This document shows, one piece after another, positions 1 through 9,825 of a DNA stretch of 64,000 nt. The notes below the pieces were generated by a model, which searched no databases, was not told the origin of the DNA, and was given only the letters and a program-made list of their open reading frames with translations. The stretch spans positions 16,373,001 through 16,437,000 of the forward strand of contig OX291553.1 of the NCBI GenBank assembly GCA_946406115.1. The letters run 5' to 3'. This DNA is from Apoda limacodes (taxonomy: Eukaryota; Arthropoda; Insecta; Lepidoptera; Limacodidae). How positions within the stretch are numbered: the stretch's first letter is position 1; every line of letters begins with the position of its first letter. A program made the translations under genes and the position numbers.

Positions 1-1340
1 GATAATCAACAATTTTTTTTTCCTAATCTACTTGTCGATATAAATTATGATTTTTAAGAAAAAAATTATTCCTTAAAAAAAATTATTTATTGCTATAAAA
101 TGCATTTCTTAATTAACAATCGTTTTTTACCACTAAATATAAATATTAAGGAACCACTTTTTCTCTAAAAATCATAAATTCTATTGTTCTTAAATATTCT
201 GAAAAAAAATTTTTTTTTTTCATTTTTTATTTGTTTATTTAATAAACAATTTGTTATAAACAAATGGATTTTCTTACTTTATTTTTTTTTTAATTCGTAA
301 TTTAATTATAAAAACAGCTATGTATTATTTTTTATGAAAAAATTTTTTTATCTATTTTTTATATAACTTTTAATATTTTTATGTATTAAAATTTGCCTTT
401 TTATCTCGCTCTTTTTCTTTTATAATTGGTATAACTTTTAAACTATTATATATACGACAATAATACTTCAAGTCGTTTTTATTTACTTTAAATTAATGAA
501 CAATTTAAGCTTTTAACTTCAGCTCTAGCTCTATTATTTATGTTAATTATTGAGAATTGTTTATAAAAAATAAACCGAAAAAAAATTTTTTTCATGTTTT
601 TCATTCCTGCCATATGATAAGACCAAATTGATTGAATTTCTAACAAAAAGTTCATTTTAATTTCCAAAAAAGAAAATAATAAAAAGATCTTACAAAATTT
701 TAGGATATTTATGAACATTTAACCACGTTTTGGAATAGAAAAACATGAAAAAAAATTTTTTTCGGTTTATTTTTTATAAACAATTCTCAATAATTAACAT
801 AAATAATAGAGCTAGAGCTGAAGTTAAAAGCTTAAATTGTTCATTAATTTAAAGTAAATAAAAACGACTTGAAGTATTATTGTCGTATATATAATAGTTT
901 AAAAGTTATACCAATTATAAAAGAAAAAGAGCGAGATAAAAAGGCAAATTTTAATACATAAAAATATTAAAAGTTATATAAAAAATAGATAAAAAAAATT
1001 TTTCATAAAAAATAATACATAGCTGTTTTTATAATTAAATTACGAATTAAAAAAAAAATAAAGTAAGAAAATCCATTTGTTTATAACAAATTGTTTATTA
1101 AATAAACAAATAAAAAATGAAAAAAAAAAAATTTTTTTTCCAGAATATTTAAGAACAATAGAATTTATGATTTTTAGAGAAAAAGTGGTTCCTTAATATT
1201 TATATTTAGTGGTAAAAAACGATTGTTAATTAAGAAATGCATTTTATAGCAATAAATAATTTTTTTTAAGGAATAATTTTTTTCTTAAAAATCATAATTT
1301 ATATCGACAAGTAGATTAGGAAAAAAAAATTGTTGATTAT
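1..1340. repeat. Giant near-perfect inverted repeat (foldback), arms about 607 bp
   Basis: Bases 1-607 are the reverse complement of 732-1340, leaving a 124-base loop at 608-731. I compared the arms block by block. I found only a handful of differences: one extra C near 1140, shifts at A/T-run boundaries near 344 and 584, and one extra A near 737. Identity is therefore above 99 percent. The DNA is extremely AT-rich with many homopolymer runs. The left arm matches from the very first base, so the structure may continue outside the window. It encodes nothing I recognise. It could be a foldback element, the paired ends of a larger element, or a local inverted duplication. A fold-back assembly artefact is also possible because the match runs to the window edge. 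Confidence 0.9.
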
Positions 1341-2140
1341 CTTATAAACAATGCATTTGTTTATAACAATTATTTAAACAATCGCGGTAAAAAATTAAAA
1401 AAAAATATTTTCATGTAACTTTTAACCGTTAGAAATCATAAAATTTGAAATATTTGAAAAACAAAATTTTTTTAATAACTTTTGTGCAGTTTTTAATTTT
1501 TTAATGTTTTCGATTGTTAATAAAAAAGTGGAAAATTAACATTTTTAAATTTTTCCAAAGGGGATCTATTTTAATGCCATTTAAGAATAACTCCACGAAG
1601 TGAAAAAAATCCTAGGGTTGTAGTTTAATAATAATCAACTTTTTTCTGTTAACATTCTATTCAGAAAAAGTAGTTAATTAACTAATGCATAACTAATGGA
1701 AAAATGGGGATAAAAATTTTTCGCCTACGGATTAGTGTTCATTTATATATCCCAATAGTACTAAAATTTTTAATATGTTAAAATGATTTTTATTGTTACC
1801 GTGTCCGAATGACAAATCGCGAGCGGAAGCAAGACTACCCGCTTTTAGCGCTATTTTCAGGGCTCCGTAAAAATTATAAATATTAAAGATACAGTTCCGG
1901 GAGGTAGGATTTTTTTTTAGGAAATTTTCTCCTCTTTTCAGATCTTTTTTCAAATTTTGAATATCTTTGATAGTTTTTGAGATATTCAAAAAAGACCAAA
2001 CCCCTACTTTTTTTTTTTTTAATTGTTTATAACTTTTGCAATTTTCATCGGCCCCTTTTGGAACTTTTTCTTAAACTTTCTACATAATATTCCGAATCGA
2101 ATGACACCTTGATCGTAATTTTCGGAGACTATACAAAAAT
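1341..2140. other. AT-rich unassigned sequence beside the foldback
   Basis: The block continues the base composition of the inverted repeat and reuses the word 'ttgtttataac' (near 1357 and 2022), which also lies inside the right arm near 1078. It may belong to the same element. It holds one small minus-strand frame, listed separately. I see no terminal repeat or transposase here. Confidence 0.35.
1732..1989 (-). CDS. Small hypothetical frame, 85 aa, unrecognised
   Basis: This minus-strand frame of 85 residues begins with ATG at 1989 and ends with TAA at 1732. It is lysine- and asparagine-rich, as expected in AT-rich DNA. Its C-terminal half is less biased and contains SLASARDLSFGHGNN followed by a hydrophobic ILKILVLLGYI stretch. 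I do not recognise the family. It lies between the foldback and a short LINE scrap. The underlying DNA at 1800-1870 is more GC-rich than its surroundings, which could reflect an old coding segment. It may be a fragment of a larger protein of an unidentified element, or chance. Confidence 0.25.
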   Translation of the reverse strand: MNISKTIKDIQNLKKDLKRGENFLKKNPTSRNCIFNIYNFYGALKIALKAGSLASARDLSFGHGNNKNHFNILKILVLLGYINEH

Positions 2141-2177
2141 TTCACCCAAAAAGGTACATGTTGACCAGACTACATGT

Positions 2178-2207
2178 CGGTTCTAAAGTATAAGAATGAA
2201 TTCCCTG
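2178..2207 (-). repeat. Tiny scrap of LINE family 1 C-terminal region
   Basis: About 30 bases match the minus strand of the family-1 LINE (compare 51470-51500), encoding the QGIHS-TLEP motif. Flanking bases do not match. It is a short relic or possibly coincidence. Confidence 0.35.
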
Positions 2208-2640
2208 AATGAGTGTTTGGTTTTTGGGTTTGGTTGTTTTCACCACTCTCCACCACATTATGATGTGGCTGTGTATCCCTCTAGGTAACCCTCTTCCGGG
2301 TATAAAAACTATACAGATATACATACATATAAACTTGTAAATGTAAACAACACTCTTGTAATTTGTGTGTCATTAAAAAACAATGCGATAAAGCATTTTA
2401 AAATCGTGATAGGTTTGAAATTGTTGAGCCTTTTGAACTTAAGCATAATACACTGATAACTAATATTTCACATTATTTCCTACCCAGTTCTATTTTATTT
2501 TATACGTTTCTATTTTAATTGGAAACTTACTTAATTAATTAGCCGGAATATTATATTTAGGCAAAAATAACCTATAGGTACCAACTCATAGAGAAAAATA
2601 TTTTCAGTTTCTCACTAAAACCAATAAAGAATCAACTACT

Positions 2641-2832
2641 GAGGCTGAGTTAACCGTCAAAAATTTGAGATTGTATGAAAATTTACATCGGCTATTTCTA
2701 AAGTTAACCAGCTAATGCTTTGCTGAAAATTGAAGGGGCCGGTTCAGTTTAAAAACATCTAACTTTCAATTTTCATACAATCTCCCAGTTATGACGGCTG
2801 GTTAAAGTTAAAGTTAGCTGGTGCATCTTAGC
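2641..2832. mobile_element. MITE, copy 1 of a pair (with 40556-40779)
   Basis: The block has imperfect terminal inverted repeats: 'gagattgtatgaaaattt' near 2668 and its reverse complement near 2775-2790. The central motif 'ggggccggtt' is followed by 'ttaa'. The same layout, with 'acgggccggttaaattt' at the centre, recurs at 40556-40779. The left terminal repeat has lost about 17 bases relative to the right one. No coding capacity. It is a non-autonomous DNA element with unassigned superfamily. Confidence 0.6.
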
Positions 2833-3014
2833 CTCATTCGTGTTTAAAGGAAACGATATTTTTTGTTGTCTCATTTTGTGAACAATTCTAAAGTAAAAGT
2901 CCAAGCAAACTATGAAAGGCTCAAATAACAAAGGCCAATACGTAAAATATGTTTAAATCTCTCTTTTTAATTGATTTTGTAACTAACCCGTTCTCAAATT
3001 GAAGCCTTAATAAA

Positions 3015-3247
3015 TCCATACTTATATTATAAATGCGAAAGTAACTCTGTCTGTCTGTTACCCTTTTCACGCTTCAGCCGCTGTAGCTGAAATTTGACAT
3101 GAAGATAGTTTCAGTCCAGGTGAAGAACATAGGCTACTTGAAAACATCAAGTGTGAGTCGGTTTCTTTTCTATAATTGAGGAGTTGCCGTTGAAATGCTA
3201 CACCGATACCCGAATTTAGGGCGGGTGGAACCGCGGGCATAAGCTAG
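3015..3247 (+). mobile_element. Non-autonomous Helitron, Lep1-like
   Basis: It starts TCCATACTTATATTATAAATG and ends AAGCTAG followed by T, which fits Helitron insertion between A and T. A short GC hairpin (GCGG...CCGC) lies just upstream of CTAG. The internal 'ctctgtctgtctgtta' and 'cgaatttagggcgg' modules recur at 10958-11201 and 33340-33566. No coding capacity, so it depends on an autonomous Helitron elsewhere. Confidence 0.75.
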
Positions 3248-3869
3248 TAAGAAGCAATAAGACAAATAAGGTATTAATAGTACAATGTACTGGTTTAGTA
3301 CGATAAATTAGTTGGCTATATTCTTACATAACTAATCAAAGCGTTATTATTGTATTACTTTGATATAAGGACGTCATTGCTACGAAACTACGAGAATCAC
3401 GACGCTACGCTAATGTACTCGTAGCTGCGTAGCACTGTGTAGCAAATGTGTGTATGTGTGTGTGTCATTACATTAGCGGCCGGGGCGTAACAATGGTCTC
3501 AATTTGCGCTGATATCGTTTACAATGGGCCTCTAATCTTTTTATGGCCGGAGTATAAAGTATCTAATTTGAATATGAAAGTTGAAGAGCATTCTAATACC
3601 TTTTAATCATTAAATGTATAAGTTTCAAAATAAACTTTTTGAATTATTGTAATCTTTAAATAACTTTTAGTGACTTATAAAATCCTAGTACATTCCTTTT
3701 ACAAATACAAACCTTCATAGATTAGGAAATACTTTAAAAAGATCAATCATAGAGATATTATTTCTTCTGAAACTACCTGGAGGTTAGCCTTCGAAAAAAG
3801 TATATCATGAATGCCATATTATTATCTATGACTACATCACCGATGTAAATAAATATTTTCATAGCAAAA
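3248..3869. other. No gene seen; short TG-rich microsatellite
   Basis: A 'gtgtgtatgtgtgtgtgt' stretch lies near 3448-3466. The block at 3370-3440 contains several 'ctacg' words that look repeat-derived. Nothing else is recognisable. Confidence 0.5.
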
Positions 3870-3990
3870 ATGCAGTCAGAAGATAAACTTCAAACCAGGA
3901 CTTAACGCTACAGCAATCCTTATATTCTGTGTAAGGCTCTACCAATTGAGATATCGAGGCACAATTCTGGCCGATGAAAATCCCAACTAC
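3870..3990 (-). mobile_element. tRNA-derived SINE (head region)
   Basis: Read on the minus strand, 'tctcaattggtagagc' (about 3940-3955) is a good tRNA D-arm/A-box. 'ggtttgaag' (about 3889-3897) sits where a decayed B-box would be, about 45 bases downstream. No cloverleaf could be completed and the 3' part continues into AT-rich DNA, so this is a SINE head and not a tRNA gene. Confidence 0.5.
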
Positions 3991-4395
3991 ATCTTTGCTC
4001 TGGAAATGCACTCGTTACGAACTTCAGTCACGACTGCTAGTAGCTTATAAACTAAAGCAATTATCAATAGAATTTATTAGTCTTTGAATGTTATAATATA
4101 AAAAAGTAAAATTACATTAAAAAAGATTTTCCTTTTACTAAATTTTACTCTTCAATTTGACCTCAGCCCTAGATAAATTTAGAACGTATTTTAAAGAGTC
4201 GTAGCGAAAACGTTCTCATTTTTACGAGCGAGTTTGTTTGCAACAACCCTTCGCTAAGTGCGCGACGTTTATAACTAGCTAGCCTTGACATACTTAAACT
4301 ATACAGATTTCCATGAGAATTAAATAGTCAAGAGATTTGATGTGGCGCAGTGTGTTTCCTTGCTTTTAATTGCCAATTTATTCAGTAAAAATATT

Positions 4396-4833
4396 AGGGT
4401 TCCGTACCCAAAGGGTAAATCTCGGGACTCTATTACTATGATTCCACTGTCCGTCCGTCTGTCACCAAACTGTATTTCATGAACCGTAATAGTTAGACAA
4501 TTGAAATTTTCACAGAAGATGTATTTCTGTTGCCGCTATAACAAAAAATACTAAAAATAGATTAAAAAAGTATTTAAGGGGGCTCCCATACAACAGACGT
4601 GATTTTTTTGCTCGGTTTTGCTCGAAATTGATAACGGCAATAGGTAGACGCTTGAAATATTCACAGAATATTTAGTTATATATTCACTTTAAAAATAAAT
4701 AATTTAATTAAAATAAAACAAATATTTACGGGGGGCTCCCTTACAACAAACGCAATTTTTGGGGTTTTTTACATAATGGTACGGAACCATTCGTGCGCGA
4801 GTCCGACTCGCACTTGGCTGATTTTTTTAATAG
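4396..4833 (+). repeat. Interspersed repeat of the 'gggttccgtaccc' type
   Basis: It begins 'gggttccgtacccaaag', carries 'gtccgtccgtctgtc', contains two similar internal halves (a 'ggctccc-tacaaca' motif at about 4571 and 4734), and ends 'cgtgcgcgagtccgactcgcac'. A minus-strand relative lies at 33737-34012. No coding frame. The class (SINE or other non-autonomous element) cannot be decided by eye. Confidence 0.6.
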
Positions 4834-5112
4834 ACTTGAATGTAAAATTTCAACAAATCATATCTACAAATTACTTTTTCCTCACATCTGTTTGTCGTAT
4901 TGCCACAGAAGAAATAAATAGTTCTTACGTAATCAGATACTAGGCATGCCTTTTAAGTTCTGTCGTTTCCATATTTCCCGGCAATTTGAATTTGGAACTG
5001 CTCTATATTCGAATGTGTTCAAATTTTGAATCTGAAAACAGTTGAAAGTATTAGGATTAATGCTATTTTTTAGTCACAGCGTCGATTGGAATCTGTTAGG
5101 TTACGTACAAAA

Positions 5113-6165
5113 ATGAATCTTTCTAAGGAAAATGTTCGTGTAATAATTTTCTACAACTTTAGAAGAGGCCTGACACGGCTTAAGTGTTCTGAAGAGCTAA
5201 AATCTGTATTCAGCGATGAAGCCCCATGTCTGCGGACTGTCGAACGCTGGTATTTAGAATTCCAGCGTGGACATACTAGTGTTAGAGACAAATCTCGCGA
5301 AGGACGCCCAAAATCCGCCTTCACTGAAGATAACATCATTGCTGCGAGACAACTAATTCTCGAAGATCGTCATGTGACGTATCGAGAGATAGAGGCTCTA
5401 TTAGGCATCTCAGGGACAACCATTCAGAAGATCTTGCATAAAGCGCTTGGTCTGAGAAAGCTAGTTTGCCGTTGGATACAGCATCTGCTTTGCGACGATC
5501 ACAAGGCTGCCCGCGTCAGATTGTGTAAGAAAACTCTGCAAAGTTTCAACCGAAGAGAGTTAAATGACGTCTGCGACATCATCAGTGGTGTCGAATCTTG
5601 GATCTATGCCTACGATCTTGATTCCAAACAACAATCTACAATCTGGGTCTTTCAAGACAATCTAAAGCCAGCTAAAGTTGCTCGTTCTCGAAGCACTTCA
5701 AAGAAGATGGTGGCCACGTTCGTTGGAAAAACCGGCCATGTTGCGACTATTGCACTTGAAGATCGTAGAACGGTTAACGCAGAGTGGTATACCACAGTTT
5801 GTTTACCACAAGTCATCGCCGAACTTCGAAAATCTAACTCAAAGCGACGCATCATCCTGCACCACGACAACGCAAGCTCACATAGCTTTCGTCAAACGAT
5901 TGAGTATTTGAAGCTGGAAAAAGTAGAAATTCTTGACCATTCTCCATACAGTCCTGACCTACGCCCTAACGATTTCTTTACATTTCATAAAATTAAAAAA
6001 AGTCTTCATGGTCAAAGGTTCCAGTCTGGTGAAGAAGCAGTCGACGCTTTCAAGTCAGCCATTTTGAACACCCCCACTTTAGAGTGGAATAAATGTTATA
6101 ATAACTGGTTTGAGCGAATGAAAAAGTGTATTAAGCTACGTGGTCAATACTTTGAAAAACAATAA
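5113..6165 (+). CDS. mariner (DD34D) transposase with first catalytic Asp replaced by Val
   Basis: This is an uninterrupted frame of 350 residues from ATG 5113 to TAA 6163-6165, the usual size of a mariner transposase. These nuclear enzymes cut and paste their element at TA dinucleotides. The N-terminal half has the paired helix-turn-helix regions: RRGLTRLKCSEELKS, then TYREIEALLGIS, with a GRPKS linker between. The catalytic core shows HHDNASSH (second Asp) and SPDLRPNDFF (third Asp) with 34 residues between these aspartates. The first catalytic position, normally TGDES in relatives, reads SGVES near 5592 (codon GTC), so the triad is broken. WFERMKKCI near the end is also typical. The frame stays open although the enzyme should be inactive, suggesting recent loss of activity or retention of DNA binding. 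No clear terminal inverted repeats were found. Confidence 0.9.
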   Translation: MNLSKENVRVIIFYNFRRGLTRLKCSEELKSVFSDEAPCLRTVERWYLEFQRGHTSVRDKSREGRPKSAFTEDNIIAARQLILEDRHVTYREIEALLGISGTTIQKILHKALGLRKLVCRWIQHLLCDDHKAARVRLCKKTLQSFNRRELNDVCDIISGVESWIYAYDLDSKQQSTIWVFQDNLKPAKVARSRSTSKKMVATFVGKTGHVATIALEDRRTVNAEWYTTVCLPQVIAELRKSNSKRRIILHHDNASSHSFRQTIEYLKLEKVEILDHSPYSPDLRPNDFFTFHKIKKSLHGQRFQSGEEAVDAFKSAILNTPTLEWNKCYNNWFERMKKCIKLRGQYFEKQ

Positions 6166-6185
6166 AAAGTACTATAAGATACTAG

Positions 6186-6999
6186 TTGCGTTTTTTTTTC
6201 TTCATGCCTTACATCACGTCCTCAAAATTTTCCACACTTCTTAGCGCGTGCGGCAATATACCTAAACGTATAAGAGTACATATTTTTTTGCTTGGCAGCT
6301 ACTCTGTTAGTAATAATCACGGTAATACTACATTTAGGGTGCGAACGCTCCATGTGGTTGTCGAAATTCTAGCTAAAGTAAGTACAAAGAGTGACTTAGG
6401 CCTGTTTAACCTATTGGTATACTTTTATGCGATTTTGCCTTGACTTTTACGATGACCTTAAATGACCTTAAACAAAAACCTAATTCTAGAATTCTACATT
6501 TCATTGTAATCAATAGGGGTTAAGGGATTAAGGCCGATCTTCATATATTTCTAGTCAATGACCTTCTAATGTCTATGGTTCCAGTCAATTATGTTAATCA
6601 CGTAGGCCCAATATATATGGATAGACTTTACATACTTAGTTTTCTGTCATGTCCGTTGTTTTTCTTTATTGAGTCAGTTACGAATTCAGTATTCAAGATA
6701 AAAATCAAGCACCTCCGGAATAGGACTCCTGTTTGCCTAAGACCCAGATGTTTAGTCTGTGACTAGGTTATCACGTTGAGGAACTAAATAACGAATACTC
6801 AAGTTGAATCATACATTTAACGCCATTAGAAAAGCTTACATTAAAGACGTGCTAATTACCTAAATACGTCTTAAATAAAAATTTTATTACAGTAAAAAAT
6901 TATATTTACACTAACTTGTAGATATCAACTATAAAAAATACACGCCTCCAAATCATCGTTATTAAAAAATACGGCATTTGTATTTTTTGACATATGTAA
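6186..6999. other. No gene seen
   Basis: AT-rich sequence downstream of the mariner frame. A few short open frames exist but show no recognisable family, and I found no terminal repeat. Confidence 0.5.
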
Positions 7000-7145
7000 A
7001 TAATGAAAGTTTACCGTCGAACTAAAATCATGAAATTTGGCAAAAAGCAAGGTTTTATAGCAGAACTAAAGGAAAAAATCGAAAAATTGATTATTTGTAG
7101 TAAAATCACACGAATATAATATTTTTAATAAGTAAAAAAAACTGT
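7000..7145 (+). repeat. Fragment of the 'atcatgaaatttggcaa' repeat
   Basis: The block 'aaaatcatgaaatttggcaa-aagcaag' matches the inner part of the repeat at 50108-50808 (there near 50640-50670). Outer parts are missing. No coding capacity. Confidence 0.5.
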
Positions 7146-7204
7146 CTGACAATTTCGAAGGTGTCTTGTGATAATTTTTGGAATCTAACAGATCAGTCTT
7201 CTCA

Positions 7205-7551
7205 GACACTTCGCGGCGCCTCGCAGCGGGCTTCATACAAACGAATTTCTGACTTATTTTTGACGAAATTTTAAAGACATGTTCTAGTAATAAATATCTA
7301 CGACTGCAGTGTACCAGTTCTCTATCAAATTTTAAAGTTCAAAAGTTATACAGGATTCTAGTTTTTCATACAAATGGTTTTAAAAAAAGATTTCTAGTTA
7401 ATAGAACGTTTTACAAGATTTTGGAAAACTACAGACCTAGGTATTCGGCTTGGGATTATGACTAAGTAATTTCACAGGGATTAATCAGTAAATGTCAAAA
7501 ACAAACGAGAAATTCGTTTGTATGCAGCCCGCAACGAGGCGCCGCGAAGTG
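7205..7551. mobile_element. MITE with about 45-bp terminal inverted repeats
   Basis: The left end 'acacttcgcggcgcctcg' continues to 'catacaaacgaatttct' (7206-7250). Its reverse complement lies at 7508-7551, with only a few differences. The GC-rich tips stand out in AT-rich DNA. The 250-base interior has no coding frame. No target duplication could be fixed. It is a non-autonomous DNA transposon of unknown superfamily. Confidence 0.65.
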
Positions 7552-7994
7552 TATCCTCTTAATACTTGTACTAAGACACTGCCCGATTGTTACTGACGTT
7601 ACAATTTTGATCATATCAAAACTTAAACATAAATTATAAAACCATGTCTGCAGACACAAGTTACACACAACGCAAAAGTATGTGTGCGGGTCACGCACGC
7701 CATCCCGCCCCATTCCTGAAGCCGTTTGCGCCAAACACACACAAATAAACAACATCATCATCATCATCATACAGCCGTTGACGTCCACTGCTGGACATAG
7801 GCGTCACCTAACTTATTCCACAGCGTGCGACTCTGTGCCGCCTGTAACCAACGGCTCCCCGCTACCTTTACGAGGTCATCTGTCCATCTAGTGGGGGGCC
7901 GTCCCACGCTGCGCTTTCCGGTTCGTGGCCGCCACTCGAGAACCTTCTGACCCCATCGGCCATCGGTTCTTCGAGCTATGTGCCCTGCCCATTA

Positions 7995-8725
7995 TCACTT
8001 CAGCTTTGAGATTCGGTGAGCTATATCGGCGACTTTAGTTCTCCTACGGATTTCCTCATTCCTGATTCGATCACGTAGGGAAACTCCGAACATAGCTCTT
8101 TCCATCGCCCGCTGAGCAACCTTGAGTTTTCGTATAAGGCCCATAGTTAGCGGCCACGTCTCAGTGCCGTAAGTCATCATTGGCAACACACACTGGTTGA
8201 AGACTTTTGTCTTCAAGCACTGGGGTATTTGGGACGAGAAAATAGTACGCAGTTTTCCGAACGCTGCCCAACCAGCACAGAGTTGGATTCGGCGATTAAC
8301 CTCTTTCTCGAAATTGGACCTACCTAATCGAACAGTTTGTCCCAGGTATACGTATTCGTCAACAACTTCGAGTGTACAGTTCCCAACAGTTATTGGAGTG
8401 GGTGCTACATGGCCATTCGACATGATTTTCGTCTTGTCCATGTTCATCTTGAGGCCCACTCGTTGGGAAGCTCTACTGAGGCTTTCGAGCAGTGTGCTAA
8501 GGTCCTCCATCGATTCTGCCATGACCACAATATCGTCAGCAAACCGAAGGTGGGTCCAGGTTTCGAGTTCTGATCCAGGAGACGGACTGAGTTGGTGGCG
8601 TTATCGTACAAGTATTTTAGCACCTCGATATACCGATGATGAATGCGGCATCTCTGTAGAGCCTGTAGCACTGCCCATGTTTCCACCGAATCGAAGGCTT
8701 TCTCATAGTCCACATCACTAAACAA
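7995..8725 (-). pseudogene. RTE reverse transcriptase palm, thumb and C-terminus
   Basis: Two overlapping open pieces cover this part. The first (8725-8444) has DYEKAFDSVETW with the first palm Asp. The second (8528-7995) follows FADDIVVMAE and carries the thumb and C-terminal region, including DEYVYLGQ, FNQCVLPMMTYGTETW and RDRIRNEEIRRRT. About 130 bases coding for the GxxQG block are deleted between them. The second piece is in good order to its stop near 7995, so decay is concentrated in the catalytic core. Confidence 0.8.
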
Positions 8726-8783
8726 ATGGCCCGATTATACTATTCTAACTTCTGTATAATCTGCCGTAGCGTATGTATGTGGT

Positions 8784-9137
8784 CTACTGGACTATAGCCT
8801 CTTCGGAAACCGGCTTGTTCGGGAGGCTGGAAGTCGTCGAACTTGCAAGCGAGACGGTTCGAATTACTCTTAAAAACAGCTTATAAACATGGTTCAGAAG
8901 TGTGATGGGTCTGTAATTCTTAAGAAGCGTATTGTCACCTTTTTGGAAGAAAAGCACCACCACGCCCCTGTGCCATGCTTGTGGCGAAGTACCTTCGATT
9001 ATGACGGTGTTGAAGAGCTTCCGAAGAACTTTTAGTACCGGTTTTCCACCCGCTTTCAGAAGCTCAGTCCTAACTCCATCATCACCCGGTGCCTTATTGT
9101 TTTTAAGCTGTTTGAGAGCCATACTAATCTCGTACAA
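8784..9137 (-). pseudogene. RTE reverse transcriptase fragment (fingers)
   Basis: The 117-residue open piece carries LKQLKNNKAPGDDGV and QKGDNTLLKNYRPITLL, the first two conserved blocks of RTE reverse transcriptases. A frameshift near 8860 garbles the last 25 residues. The expected QAGFR block can be seen in a different frame just downstream. Confidence 0.75.
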
Positions 9138-9239
9138 GCTGACGTCCGGGATGTCCTCGGCATAGTGTCGAGTCAGTCTAGCTTTATGGTCTTTAGCTGG
9201 ACTGCCAACTGGTTTCGATGTCGACGTGTATATAGAATT

Positions 9240-9812
9240 TCATCCATGTCCATAGAATTTCTCGATCTCCTCCAAGACTTCTGGTCCAGACCAAACAATG
9301 CTGCCGTCCTCTGTCTTCAGCCTTGCCAGACGACTTCGCCCAATAGCCAGATCTCTCGCGAACACTTTGGAACCTTTGTTCCGTTCTATTGCCTCCTCAA
9401 TACGCAATGTATTAAAGTGGCGTTTGTCGCGTGCAAGTGATATTGAGATCTGTCTATTAAGCCGCCGATATGACACTGCATCATCCGAAGACTGCAGCCT
9501 AAGTTCTCGTCTCTCGTCCATAAGTCTTAGAGTCTGGTCCGAGAGTCTTTTTGTTCTACTTGTACGGTGGGTTTTAAAGAACTTAGACCCAACCGTATGG
9601 ACAGTTTCCACAAACATGTCGTTGGTATCGTCCACTGATGCGTCTTCCTTTAAGCATTTAAAGCAATTTTTGAGTTGGAGCTGAAAGTTTTCTGGATTTT
9701 GGATTTGGACGATTGAGGGTCGGAGCATGGACTTTATAGCAAGCCTTATGTTGAGGTTCAATGTGACTCTTACCATACGGTGATCACTCCCGGGTTTGAC
9801 CGTGTGGATCAC
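9240..9812 (-). pseudogene. RTE polyprotein fragment: end of endonuclease and linker
   Basis: A 190-residue open piece begins with the endonuclease SDH motif (GSDHRMVRVTL). It continues through the basic linker that precedes the reverse transcriptase in RTE elements. There is no start codon of its own in a family sense; the upstream endonuclease is absent because the copy is 5'-truncated at about 9825. It ends by a frameshift near 9240, and the reading resumes in another frame upstream of 9137. Not expressed as a functional protein. Confidence 0.75.
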
Positions 9813-9825
9813 AGAGACGCTAACA

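Larger units (their letters stand above)
7753..9825 (-). mobile_element. RTE-type non-LTR retrotransposon, decayed and 5'-truncated
   Basis: The element runs on the minus strand. The 5' end (about 9825) starts inside the endonuclease domain with GSDHR, the conserved SDH motif. A linker region, then reverse transcriptase motifs NNKAPGDDG, NYRPITLL, DYEKAFDSVE and FADDIVVMAE, follow in order. The 3' end carries the Lepidoptera-typical 'tccagcagtggacgtcaac' and a (GAT)n tail at 7753-7770. Frames are broken by several frameshifts. A deletion near 8580 removes the segment between the palm Asp motif and FADD, including the usual GxxQG block. It is therefore dead. The relative at 45188-46285 has the same layout. 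Confidence 0.85.

Noticed and set aside
488..718. 76-residue minus-strand frame inside the palindrome
   Set aside because: It is very biased in composition, lies in AT-rich inverted-repeat arm and loop, and has no recognisable motif.
3905..3975. tRNA gene on the minus strand
   Set aside because: Only A- and B-box-like motifs are recognisable; no full cloverleaf or terminator. It fits a SINE head.
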